Shown here: one piece after another, positions 1 to 11,700 of the stretch
How positions within the stretch are numbered: position 1 is the first letter of the stretch
Layout of the letters: each line of letters begins with the position of its first letter
Assembly: GCA_949358305.1 (NCBI GenBank)
Contig: OX442315.1
Span: 1,426,001 to 1,490,000, forward strand
Length of the DNA: 64,000 bases
Direction: 5' to 3'
Source of the DNA: Strigamia acuminata
Lineage: Eukaryota > Arthropoda > Chilopoda > Geophilomorpha > Linotaeniidae
Notes under the pieces: model-generated
Told to the model about the DNA's origin: nothing
The model's database searches: none
Seen by the model: only the letters and a program-made list of their open reading frames with translations
Program-made: the position numbers and the translations under genes

Positions 1-2282
1 ATATTGTTATGTGGGATTTAGGCCCACTTGAGGCTACCCACACAACTGGGATATGATAGGAAATAAAGAGTCATTTTAATCAGGTTTAAATTCAATCTAG
101 TTTTTATTTAACCAGACAGCAAAGCTGTTTGATTATTCTTTCAAATGGATGAGTTTACTCTGTTTACATTGGCACAATTCTTAAACTCAAATAATGAACT
201 ACATAAATTATATAAATTATATAAACTCTAATTATAAATCATAAGTGACACTCTGAATTGAGATGCAATCTGAAACTATTAAATGGTGATTAAATTAATA
301 ACAATTTTTGCAGCCAGCCAAGAACAGGCTAACATTGGATAGGAGGGATTTGAGTTCACTCTCAAGTGAGAGCCGGAAGAGAACTGTCAAACTTGGGCGG
401 ATTCACTTCACAGGAAAGCTCCTGTTACCCCCTTTAACTAATTGATAAGTCCAGTGACGAGGCAATGATGTAATCGATTGCCAACGCCATCTATGGACGA
501 AATTTAGCAACTTTTATCCGAATTATAGCCGAATTACGCGATACGGGTCGTCCGTTGATCGGGACGGCCTGTACGCGTAGCAATATCATCGGGCAGTGAT
601 AATATAAAAGATGGCGGCTTAGAAAATAGCGCAATAGGGTTAGATGTAGGAGCGCTTGTTGAAGGCGCAAATAATAGCAGACTAAATCTAAATGTTACTA
701 AGGGAAATGGGTGTTATCCGATAGAGAGCATAAGAAGAAGTGATTAAACTTAGGATGATTGGAAAGAAGAAAACTCAGTCATGTGACTGGTCAGATCAAT
801 TAAGAAAAGGGGGTGGAAAGGTGAAAATAAGAGTTCGATTGTAAAAATAATGATATGCGCATCATCCAGATTGCGCATTCATTAAATGAAGATGAGCAAT
901 AGAGATGAATCATCACAAGTGAGAGAAATAAGAAAATATTATAAGAAATAAAATTGGGTTATTCTAAATTAAAAATAGGCGGGTAGACGTGCCCGTGACA
1001 AATTAATGCCGGAACCGGAAATAACGATAGACACAATTGATAAATCAACTTTGATATCGTCAGAGTAGATTCGCAGAAATGGTTCAAACCAGATTATAAA
1101 GCAAGATGGATGATATTGCAAGATGATATAGCAAGTGATTTGTACGTTTTTTATTGTTTCTCGTAATGGCTAAGACCTTTAACGTTCACTTTACGTTCCT
1201 TTCTGCTACAAAAGCACGTTGTAATGTCTGTTTCTTTCAAAAGCCCGCGTGATAGTGCGTCTCTCTCGGTCTCGTACGAGATCTCGTCTCCGGACCTTCC
1301 GATCTTGTCTCGGAAAAACGAAACTTGAAAACAGCCGAGATGCAAATGTAAACATCTTGTAAAATAGAGACAAAATAGAGACTGGATAATAGAAAAGCTT
1401 TTTAATCAACATTATAACTATTATGAATATAATAGAATTGTAGGGGAAGTGATAAATAATTGTAGCAATTCCTGAGCAAATTATTTGTGGTTTTGTTTCC
1501 TTATTTTGTGATAAGTACTGTACTGTTATTTGACCTTACAAGTTAGTCGAAAGAATGTATTTTTAGTTGCCTTTTAACAGGAATAACAATTCAACAAGTC
1601 CTGTGCTTTTTATACTGTTTTCTCTGGACATGCAGAAACTAATACAATTTCAACAGTTTAAATATAATCTGTTCTATTCAATAAAAAAAATTTAAATTTT
1701 ATATATATAAAAGATAATAAAAAATATTAGTGATATAATGATAACTAAACATTGTATATATAAAATTATGAGAATACTTTCTCATTCCATCTAATATTCT
1801 ATTGTAAATTAAATTCAAGTTGTGTGTTATGAATCTAAAACTACGCTATACACATTAAGAATAAACAGTAATGAGGTAGATTTTTTAACATTATGTTTAC
1901 ACATAATAATAACAGAGGATAAATATATTAGAGGTAGAAAAGCTTCGCTTTAAAAACAATGGGAGGTAGTTAAAAATATTTAAAATAAGTAAGCCCTTAA
2001 CCACTTTAAAGAGAATATACATATAGAAATTTATACTGTATTTATAAGCACATTATGGCACAAAATAGACATTTGCATATAATCTTCATTACACCCTTTA
2101 TCAAAATGTATGTTTTTAGAAAACTAGAGACGTACAAACTGCTGCCTTCCGCTGACTTTTGAGCTCATTTTACAATGTTTTGTCTAAGGATTAAAAGTAC
2201 TAGGTACTGGTTTATGCTTATATCGTTGAGACCCGTAAAACTCAGGGCCCCGTACCAGGAGCCCCAAAATCGCACATCACCG
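1..2282. other. No recognised gene
   Basis: I find no exon chain with conserved content on either strand. The stretch is AT-rich with a few moderately GC-rich patches (about 300-620 and 1190-1330). The open frames near 1150-1410 have no recognisable family and look like chance frames. It may be repeat-derived or intergenic. Confidence 0.4.
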
Positions 2283-2290
2283 AGCGAGAG

Positions 2291-2456
2291 CAGGGGCAGA
2301 TCTAGCATTTCGGGGCCCTTTATCAAAATTTTTAATAGCGACCTTTCTTCTTTTTTCTTTTTTTTAGTACATTGCCTTGTGTCTCGGGCCCCCCCCCCCT
2401 AGAATTTGGGGGCCCTGGGCTCATGCCCCATTGGCCCTATGCTAGATCCGCCCCTG
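2291..2456. mobile_element. hAT-type MITE with 8-bp target duplication
   Basis: A 166-bp non-autonomous element. Its left end begins CAGGGGCAGATCTAGCAT and its right end is the near-perfect reverse complement, ATGCTAGATCCGCCCCTG. It is flanked by a perfect 8-bp direct repeat, agcgagag (2283-2290 and 2457-2464), which is the target-site signature of hAT transposases. It has no coding capacity; the interior is T-rich with a C-run. It lies just downstream of the PLAG-like gene. Confidence 0.85.
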
Positions 2457-2532
2457 AGCGAGAGATCCTCTCGTTTGTGACCATTTGTGAATGTGAATGT
2501 GAATGTGATGTGTCGTTGAGCCTTTGACTATT

Positions 2533-4210
2533 CTATTGAAACGCCTGACTGAATCTCGGTAATGGTGGAACCTGTTCGCTTTCCAGCATACTCGCGAATG
2601 ATAACGACAACGATGGCGCTGAATTGACCGGAATGTATCCAAAAAAGCGATCGGCTTCGTACGCTTCGGCCACTTTGAGCGCGTAATTGCCGAGCGGCTG
2701 CAATTCTTCGAGTCGCTCCGTTTTGATGCCGGAGTGGCCCGGGTCCATTTGCGCGGAATATTCCTTGTCGGGAAGGTTTGGTTCCGTCTTGGCCGACAAC
2801 GGCGCCAGAAGGGCCGGGGCCGGGGACGGGGATGGTGGACGTGTTTTGTGCATTATCCTGGTGGGCGATAAGGAATGGCCTTTTTTGATATGGCGGACCA
2901 AGTGGTCTTTTCGTCCGAACCGCTGAGGACAGAATTGGCAGAGGAAGTCTCGGCGCCCGGTGTGGACGACGAGGTGGCGCTTCACGTCTTTTCGGGTGAA
3001 GAAGCGACGTTCGCAAAATTCGCATTTGAATTTCTTTTCGTTTGGATTTTTGATTGTGCGTGAACCGGCGTGAACCTACAAGTAATGGAGACAGTTTAGA
3101 CAGAAAATTGTATATTTTAGGCAAAAAATGCGTTATTTTAGACAAAAAATGCGATATTTTAGGCAAAAAATGCGATATTTTGGCAAAAAATGCGATATTT
3201 TGGCAAAAAATGCGATATTTTAGGCAAAAAATGCGATATTTTAGGCAAAAAATGCGATATTTTAGGCAAAAAATGCAATATTTTAAGCAAAAAATGCGAT
3301 ATTTTAGGCAAAAAATGCGATATTTTAAGCAAAAATTTTCGACACAAGATGCAATTTTTCGACACAAGATGCAATTTTTCGACACAAAATGCAATTTTTC
3401 GACACAAAATGCAATTTTTCGACACAAAATGCAATTTTTCGACACAAAATGCAATTTTTCGACACAAAATGCAATTTTTCGACGCAAAATGCAATTTTTC
3501 GACACAAAATGCAATTTTTCGACACAAAATGCAATTTTTCGACACAAAATGCAATTTTTCGACACAAAATGCAATTTTTCGACACAAAATGCAATTTTTC
3601 GACACAAAATGCAATTTTTCGACACAAAATGCAATTTTTCGACACAAAATGCAAAAAGCATTAATTAAGTGTCAAATCCGAGTACAAGATTTAGACCACC
3701 AAGACAAAACAAACCCATTTGTACCTTCAAATGGTAAAGAATTTCGTCGGAAGTTTTAAAATTCTTGTTGCAAACTTTACAATTCAAATCGCCCGCTTCC
3801 GCCGCGTGAATGGCCACGTGTTTGCGGAACGACAACCTCGAATTGTACTCTTTGCTACAATGTTCGCAGCGATGCACCTTCTTGTTGGGGTTGTGCACCT
3901 GCAAATGGTTCTTGAGATGGTCCTTGCGATGGAAACAACGCTCGCACACGTTGCAACTGTACTTGCGGTCGCTCGAATGGATGAGCGTGTGGCGCATCAG
4001 TTTGAACTTGGACGAGAAACTCTTTGCGCAGTCGCCGCACTTGAACGGCTTCTCGCCCGTGTGCACGAAGCTGTGTTGCTGCAGTTTGCCCACGCTCGCG
4101 AACACTTTGTGGCAGTTGCTGCAACTGTGGCTACTTTTGCTTCCCGATTCGCCGCTAGGTTTCTTCGCCACTTTCATTTCCACATTTTTCGACGATTTGT
4201 TGCTGATCAT
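2533..4210 (-). CDS. PLAG1: PLAG-family C2H2 zinc-finger transcription factor
   Basis: Two coding exons, 4210-3725 and 3075-2533, joined in phase 0, give 342 residues. Seven C2H2 fingers are visible. Fingers 1-4 (residues about 30-140) and most of finger 5 lie in exon 1; finger 5 is completed across the intron, its last histidine coming from exon 2 (LKVHAGSR). Fingers 6 and 7 (about 180-232) contain [19 protein letters not shown] and [10 protein letters not shown], which are hallmarks of PLAG1/PLAGL1/PLAGL2. The C-terminal 110 residues are Pro/Ser/Leu-rich, as expected of an activation tail. An in-frame TGA upstream of the ATG supports this start; an acceptor-like site near 4268 suggests a 5' UTR intron. 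The intron is filled with 20-21-bp tandem repeats. The family binds GC-rich DNA in the nucleus. PLAG1 versus PLAGL cannot be resolved by eye; in an invertebrate it is probably the single pro-ortholog. Confidence 0.9.
3110..3655. repeat. Two abutting 20-21-bp tandem arrays in the PLAG intron
   Basis: From 3110 to about 3340 the unit is gcgatattttaggcaaaaaa plus t, 20-21 bp. From about 3340 to 3655 the unit is acacaaaatgcaatttttcg, 20 bp, about 15 copies, nearly perfect. The long open frames here on both strands are artefacts of a repeat without stop codons. The array lies entirely within the PLAG-like intron (3076-3724). Confidence 0.95.
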
Positions 4211-4858
4211 TTCAAATTTCGGTTCCGACCATCTTCATTTCTTCGATATTTTTTTGTTTTCGTTTTTCTGGAAATAAAAATGGAAAAAATAATTTAAAAT
4301 TCGTGTTTGGATTTTAAATTAATGGTTTTTTGTTTGGATGAATGTTTTGAATTTTTTTTTTTGGTTTTTAGGTCAATCTGGGTGCAAATAAACGAAAGCG
4401 ATAATGTGCTAGCACGTGTTACACTAACAACGTTTAGATCGCGATAATCGTTTCGAGTTGAGCATTTGACAACTTGTCGTTTGTGTTATGAAAAGAAATT
4501 CGTGTAAAATTCATCCAAAAACAGGTGGAAAATCGTGGGAATATTAGAAAACAAACCCGTTGTGCTTACTCTTAGTTTATCCTTTCTCTCCGTACAGAAG
4601 ACATTGTTATGTATGACATCACGCGTGGGTTCATCTAGACTCAGACCGATACCGCGTTGGATTTTTACTTTATTTAAACATTTTTATTTATTTATTAAAA
4701 CGTTTATTAAAACGTTAATGTAAAAAATTTGTGATTGTGATACCAAAATATAAATGTTGATTTTTTAAAAAATTGTATTAAAAGAATCGCTCTGCGAGTA
4801 GGTGACAAGCGCAAAAATGGCGACTTGATTCGTTGAATTTAAAATTTGACTTTTTTCG
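4211..4858. promoter_or_regulatory. Shared divergent PLAG/CHCHD7 intergenic region
   Basis: 648 bp separate the two start codons, which point away from each other. It must hold both 5' UTRs and both promoters. The human PLAG1 and CHCHD7 genes are also arranged head-to-head. No TATA box is clear enough to place a start site. Confidence 0.5.
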
Positions 4859-5332
4859 ATGTTTTCTAATACACAGGGTCGTCCGAAATCAACTTCGGAG
4901 CGAGAAAGGCAGGAAAATGTTCGTCTCGGTTCGGATTCAGCTTCCGAATACAATAATCCGTGTTTAAAAGTATTAAAATTAAGAAAATCATTTTCAATTT
5001 TTTCCACTAATATTGAATTTTCGTTGATTTTAGGAACAGAAATTAGTTTATAAATGTTTAGACGAAAATAATTACAAAAACGAGAAATGTGTCGCTCACA
5101 TGGCAAATTATAAAGCTTGTAAGCAATTTTGGGTGAGTTGTGTTTGCTCGAAAAATGTATTTTTTATTTTTTTATTTATTTATTTATTTAATTTTCGAAA
5201 AAAATCAAGACGGACGTTCGCGCAGACCGAATTAAAAACGGGAAAAGTCCCGGATTGCCGTGGCCGGAAGAGCGCGAAAAAATCAAAGAAGAATATATTA
5301 AAAAATGGAACTTAAAAATGCCAAACAGATGA
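4859..5332 (+). CDS. CHCHD7: CHCHD7, twin CX9C mitochondrial protein
   Basis: Three exons, 4859-4969, 5034-5132 and 5210-5332, all phase 0, give 110 residues. The twin CX9C fold is explicit: a cysteine in NPCLK pairs at CX9C with YKCLDENNY, and the second helix has EKC followed nine residues later by KAC, then KQFW. The NPCL...CLDENNY...FW pattern and the C-terminal RIKNGKSPGLPWPEER block match CHCHD7. Such proteins are imported into the mitochondrial intermembrane space by the Mia40 oxidative relay. The start MFSNTQ resembles the short N-terminus of the family, although CACAG just after it could be a splice acceptor. Introns are 64 and 77 bp. It runs tail-to-tail with SELENOI. Confidence 0.9.
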
Positions 5333-5719
5333 TTTGAATATTTTTTCGTGTTTATTTTGCTTGTATTTATCATTGCATAGTTTAGACTTTAAAAATAAAT
5401 TAAAAAAAATTGAAAAATACATTTATTGGAATGATTTGATAGCTGCCATATTTGTTTGTGGTGGGTGGGAGGAAACTGAACTGGAATTGAAAATATGCAT
5501 CAGTCGTGAACTGGATTTGGTGAGAGCGGCAGAAACCGAACTGGAATCTGAAGAAATTAGCAGGCTGTGATTAAAATAGGCTTAATTTGAAATTATAATT
5601 AATCTTTTTTTTAATAATACAGTTTATAAATCGAATTATCCGACTAGGAATGGCGTGTTTCGTCTCGTTTGAGTTTTAAATAAATAAATTATAAACGATC
5701 TTGGTTGGCACACACGTGT

Positions 5720-8700
5720 TCACACTTGAAAATCGATTATTTCTTCTTTTTGTTTTGATGGTCATTCTGAACTTGGCCTCTTCAGTTGGAAGCAATATAA
5801 GTTGAAGTGCTGACACATTTGCCGAACCTAAAGGAGAAAGAGATTTTTTTTTAATAAAATTAATCAACATTTTTAACATTTGTTCATTTCCTCCCATGAA
5901 ATTCAATATTTTTCGTCGAGAAATCAATTTTTCGTCGAGAAATTCAATTTTTCGATGAGAAATTCTATTTTTCGTCGACTAATTCAATTTTTCGTCGACT
6001 AATTCAATTTTTCGTCGACTAATTCAATTTTTTCTAAAGAAATGCAATTTTTTCTAAAGAAATTCAATTTTTCGTCGAGAAAATCAATTTTTCGTCGAGA
6101 AAATCAATTTTTCGTCGAGAAAATCAATTTTTCGTCGAGAAAATCAATTTTTCGTCGAGAAAATCAATTTTTCGTCGAGAAAATCAATTTTTCGTCGAGA
6201 AAATCAATTTTTCGTCGAGAAAATCAATTTTTCGTCGAGAAAATCAATTTTTCGTCGAGAAAATCAATTTTTCGTCGAGAAAATCAATTTTTCGTCGAGA
6301 AAATCAATTTTTCGTCGAGAAAATCAATTTTTCGTCGAGAAAATCAATTTTTCGTCGAGAAAATCAATTTTTCGTCGAGAAAATCAATTTTTCGTCGAGA
6401 AAATCAATTTTTCGTCGAGAAAATCAATTTTTCGTCGAGAAAATCAATTTTTCGTCGAGAAAATCAATTTTTCGTCGAGAAAATCAATTTTTCGTCGAGA
6501 AATTCAATTTTTCGTCGAGAAATTCAATTTTTCGTCGAGAAATTCAATTTTTCGTCGAGAAAATCAATTTTTCTAAAGAAATTCAATTTTTCGTCGAGAA
6601 AATCAATTTTTCGTCGAGAAAATCAATTTTTCGTCGAGAAAATCAATTTTTCGTCGAGAAAATCAATTTTTCGTCGAGAAAATCAATTTTTCGTCGAGAA
6701 AATCAATTTTTCGTCGAGAAAATCAATTTTTCGTCGAGAAAATCAATTTTTCGTCGAGAAAATCAATTTTTCGTCGAGAAAATCAATTTTTCGTCGAGAA
6801 AATCAATTTTTCGTCGAGAAAATCAATTTTTCGTCGAGAAAATCAATTTTTCGTAGAGAAAATCAATTTTTCGATGAGAAATTCTATTTTTCGTCGACTA
6901 ATTCAATTTTTCGTCGACTAATTCAATTTTTTCTAAAGAAATGCAATTTTTTCTAAAGAAATTCAATTTTTCGTCGAGAAAATCAATTTTTCGTCGAGAA
7001 AATCAATTTTTCGTCGAGAAAATCAATTTTTCGTCGAGAAAATCAATTTTTCGTCGAGAAAATCAATTTTTCGTAGAGAAAATCAATTTTTCGATGAGAA
7101 ATTCTATTTTTCGTCGACTAATTCAATTTTTCGTCGACTAATTCAATTTTTCGTCGACTAATTCAATTTTTTCTAAAGAAATGCAATTTTTTCTAAAGAA
7201 ATTCAATTTTTCGTCGAGAAAATCAATTTTTCGTCGAGAAAATCAATTTTTCGTCGAGAAAATCAATTTTTCGTCGAGAAAATCAATTTTTCGTCGAGAA
7301 AATCAATTTTTCGTCGAGAAAATCAATTTTTCGTCGAGAAAATCAATTTTTCGTCGAGAAAATCAATTTTTCGTCGAGAAAATCAATTTTTCGTAGAGAA
7401 AATCAATTTTTCGTAGAGAAAATCAATTTTTCGATGAGAAATTCTATTTTTCGTCGACTAATTCAATTTTTCGTCGACTAATTCAATTTTTTCTAAAGAA
7501 ATGCAATTTTTTCTAAAGAAATTCAATTTTTCGTCGAGAAAATCAATTTTTCGTCGAGAAAATCAATTTTTCGTCGAGAAAATCAATTTTTCGTCGAGAA
7601 AATCAATTTTTCGTCGAGAAAATCAATTTTTCGTCGAGAAAATCAATTTTTCGTAGAGAAAATCAATTTTTCGTAGAGAAAATCAATTTTTCGATGAGAA
7701 ATTCTATTTTTCGTCGACTAATTCAATTTTTCGTCGACTAATTCAATTTTTTCTAAAGAAATGCAATTTTTTCTAAAGAAATTCAATTTTTCGTCGAGAA
7801 AATCAATTTTTCGTCGAGAAAATCAATTTTTCGTCGAGAAAATCAATTTTTCGTCGAGAAAATCAATTTTTCGTCGAGAAAATCAATTTTTCGTCGAGAA
7901 AATCAATTTTTCGTCGAGAAGATCAATTTTTCGTCGAGAAAATCAATTTTTCGTCGAGAAAATCAATTTTTCGTAGAGAAAATCAATTTTTCGATGAGAA
8001 ATTCTATTTTTCGTCGACTAATTCAATTTTTCGTCGACTAATTCAATTTTTTCTAAAGAAATGCAATTTTTTCTAAAGAAATTCAATTTTTCGTCGAGAA
8101 AATCAATTTTTCGTCGAGAAAATCAATTTTTCGTCGAGAAAATCAATTTTTCGTCGAGAAAAACAATTTTTCGTCGAGAAAATCAATTTTTCGTCGAGAA
8201 AATCAATTTTTCGTCGAGAAAATCAATTTTTCGTCGAGAAAATCAATTTTTCGTCGAGAAAATCAATTTTTCGTAGAGAAAATCAATTTTTCGATGAGAA
8301 ATTCTATTTTTCGTCGACTAATTCAATTTTTCGTCGACTAATTCAATTTTTTCTAAAGAAATGCAATTTTTTCTAAAGAAATTCAATTTTTCGTCGAGAA
8401 AATCAATTTTTCGTCGAGAAAATCAATTTTTCGTCGAGAAAATCAATTTTTCGTCGAGAAAATCAATTTTTCGTCGAGAAAATCAATTTTTCGTCGAGAA
8501 AATCAATTTTTCGTAGAGAAAATCAATTTTTCGTAGAGAAAATCAATTTTTCGATGAGAAATTCTATTTTTCGTCGACTAATTCAATTTTTCGTCGACTA
8601 ATTCAATTTTTTCTAAAGAAATGCAATTTTTTCTAAAGAAATTCAATTTTTCGTCGAGAAAATCAATTTTTCGTCGAGAAAATCAATTTTTCGTCGAGAA

Positions 8701-11700
8701 AATCAATTTTTCGTCGAGAAAATCAATTTTTCGTCGAGAAAATCAATTTTTCGTCGAGAAAATCAATTTTTCGTAGAGAAAATCAATTTTTCGTAGAGAA
8801 AATCAATTTTTCGATGAGAAATTCTATTTTTCGTCGACTAATTCAATTTTTCGTCGACTAATTCAATTTTTTCTAAAGAAATGCAATTTTTTCTAAAGAA
8901 ATTCAATTTTTCGTCGAGAAAATCAATTTTTCGTCGAGAAAATCAATTTTTCGTCGAGAAAATCAATTTTTCGTCGAGAAAATCAATTTTTCGTCGAGAA
9001 AATCAATTTTTCGTCGAGAAAATCAATTTTTCGTCGAGAAAATCAATTTTTCGTAGAGAAAATCAATTTTTCGTAGAGAAAATCAATTTTTCGATGAGAA
9101 ATTCTATTTTTCGTCGACTAATTCAATTTTTCGTCGACTAATTCAATTTTTTCTAAAGAAATGCAATTTTTTCTAAAGAAATTCAATTTTTCGTCGAGAA
9201 AATCAATTTTTCGTCGAGAAAATCAATTTTTCGTCGAGAAAATCAATTTTTCGTCGAGAAAATCAATTTTTCGTCGAGAAAATCAATTTTTCGTCGAGAA
9301 AATCAATTTTTCGTAGAGAAAATCAATTTTTCGTAGAGAAAATCAATTTTTCGATGAGAAATTCTATTTTTCGTCGACTAATTCAATTTTTCGTCGACTA
9401 ATTCAATTTTTTCTAAAGAAATGCAATTTTTTCTAAAGAAATTCAATTTTTCGTCGAGAAAATCAATTTTTCGTCGAGAAAATCAATTTTTCGTCGAGAA
9501 AATCAATTTTTCGTCGAGAAAATCAATTTTTCGTCGAGAAAATCAATTTTTCGTCGAGAAAATCAATTTTTCGTCGAGAAAATCAATTTTTCGTCGAGAA
9601 AATCAATTTTTCGTCGAGAAAATCAATTTTTCGTCGAGAAAATCAATTTTTCGTCGAGAAATTCAATTTTTCGTCGAAAAATTCAATTTTTCGTCGAGAA
9701 ATTCAATTTGTCGTCGAGAAAATCAATTTTTCTAAAGAAATTCAATTTTTCGTCGAGAAAATCAATTTTTCGTCGAGAAAATCAATTTTTCGTCGAGAAA
9801 ATCAATTTTTCGTCGAGAAAATCAATTTTTCGTCGAGAAAATCAATTTTTCGTCGAGAAAATCAATTTTTCGTCGAGAAAATCAATTTTTCGTCGAGAAA
9901 ATCAATTTTTCGTCGAGAAAATCAATTTTTCGTCGAGAAAATCAATTTTTCGTCGAGAAAATCAATTTTTCGTCGAGAAAATCAATTTTTCGTAGAGAAA
10001 ATCAATTTTTCGTAGAGAAAATCAATTTTTCGTAGAGAAAATCAATTTTTCGTAGAGAAAATCAATTTTTCGTAGAGAAAATCAATTTTTCGTAGAGAAA
10101 ATCAATTTTTCGTCGCAAAATTCAATTTTTCGTGTTTTCGTCGAGAAATTCAATTTTTCGTCGAGAAATTCAATTTTTCTAAAGAAATTCAATTTTTCGT
10201 CGAGACAATCAATTTTTCGTCGAAAAAATCAATTTTTCGTCGAGAAAATCAATTTTTCGTCGAGAAAATCAATTTTTCGTCGAGAAAATCAATTTTTCGT
10301 CGAGAAAATCAATTTTTCGTCGAGAAAATCAATTTTTCGTTGAGAAAATCAATTTTTCGTCGAGAAAATCAATTTTTGCTAAAGAAATTCAATTTTTCGT
10401 CCAGAAAATGCAAACTTTAGTCGCAAATTAAATGAAGTAGAAATGCAATGCGCAGCAGCGACTTACCACAGTGACCCCATAATGAGTGTGAGCAATGATA
10501 GTAAACAAAGTAACGAGATAGAGTAAGAAAACCTCGCCCGGGCAGTGCTGCGTGCTAAGAAATGTGACCACAGCGACGGGCAGCATCATCGAATTGAGTA
10601 ATGAACACCGTGTGTTGGACATTTGACTAACGATCAATCGGCACTGAAATGAAAAGAAAAGAAAATTAAATTAAATTAATAAAATTAAAATGCACCTGCC
10701 AAGTGCCAACAACTTACACTGATATTGGAAAACACTGTTCCCATCAACAGGTAAAAACAACGCGGATGATTATTGATTATATCTATGGGCGACTTGGTCA
10801 CCCAGATGGTGCAGATGCAGAAAAACACCAACGTCGACACTAGCGGTCGGTTTGCTTCGTACAATGATCGCATTTTACCCGTTTTGTCGCGGTACGATCT
10901 GCAATACAAAGAAAAACATCAAAATCGATAGAAAATCGATACTATAGAGTCGATTAACGATTTTTTCGAGAAAAAACAATATTTTCCAGAAAAATCGTAA
11001 AATTTTCCAGAAAAATCGTAAAATTTTCCAAAAAAATCGTAAAATTTTCCAGAAAAATCGTAAAATTTTCCAAAAAAATCGTAAAATTTTCCAGAAATAA
11101 AATTTTCCAGAAAAATCGTAAAATTTTCCAGAAAAATCGTAAAATTTCACACAATATTGCATCCACTTACAAGTAAATATTATATAACGAAACAGGAAGA
11201 CTTAATCCATAAGCACCAACTGCATGAAATAAAAAAAAAGAATCAAAAGCAAATAAATAAAAAGAAAATTGAGTAAAAATTGGCATTACGGTGCAGGAAT
11301 AACTCCAAACACGATCCGGTGGACATGTTGACCACGGGTATTGTGTGATGCCAAAACGTGACCCCTTGGCTGAATGTGATGAGATAAGTAATAAATGCTA
11401 ACTGCAAAAAGGGAGAAAAAGGCGTTAAAAGACGTTAAAAGGCGAGAAATTGAATGATTGGCGTACAATAAGGGAAAAATCGTAACCCCACGGCAGGTAG
11501 AGCACTCCGGTGTTGTACTTCTCCCAGTGAGAAGAGATAAAAGTGAAAAAAACTGACCACAGACAGAAATAAAAGCGTAAAGGCGAAATACTAAACTCGC
11601 TCCTTCCGAAAACGGAATAGAGGCAAGTCGGGGTGAAGATGGTGGACCAGCTGTCGAGGCCGTGGTCGAACAGTTCTCCCAGGGGGCTGCTCGAACGTGT

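Noticed and set aside
2528-3661. A 377-codon minus frame rich in [13 protein letters not shown]-like repeats
   Set aside because: It is a readthrough of the 20-bp array in the PLAG intron; the zinc-finger exon uses a different frame.
5333-5719. Candidate SECIS hairpins on the minus strand
   Set aside because: The only ATGA, near 5368-5371, is followed by AT-rich sequence without a plausible stem; nothing met the core rules by eye.
5676-5830. Reading the last SELENOI exon in the frame that has no internal TGA
   Set aside because: It breaks phase with the preceding exon and loses all similarity to the family; the TGA frame matches residue by residue.
6042-6956. A 304-codon plus frame of [14 protein letters not shown] repeats
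   Set aside because: Artefact of the 20-bp satellite, antisense within a SELENOI intron; no start context or conservation.
3110-10410. Regular direct repeats resembling a CRISPR array
   Set aside because: Units are contiguous with no unique spacers, in intronic animal DNA.
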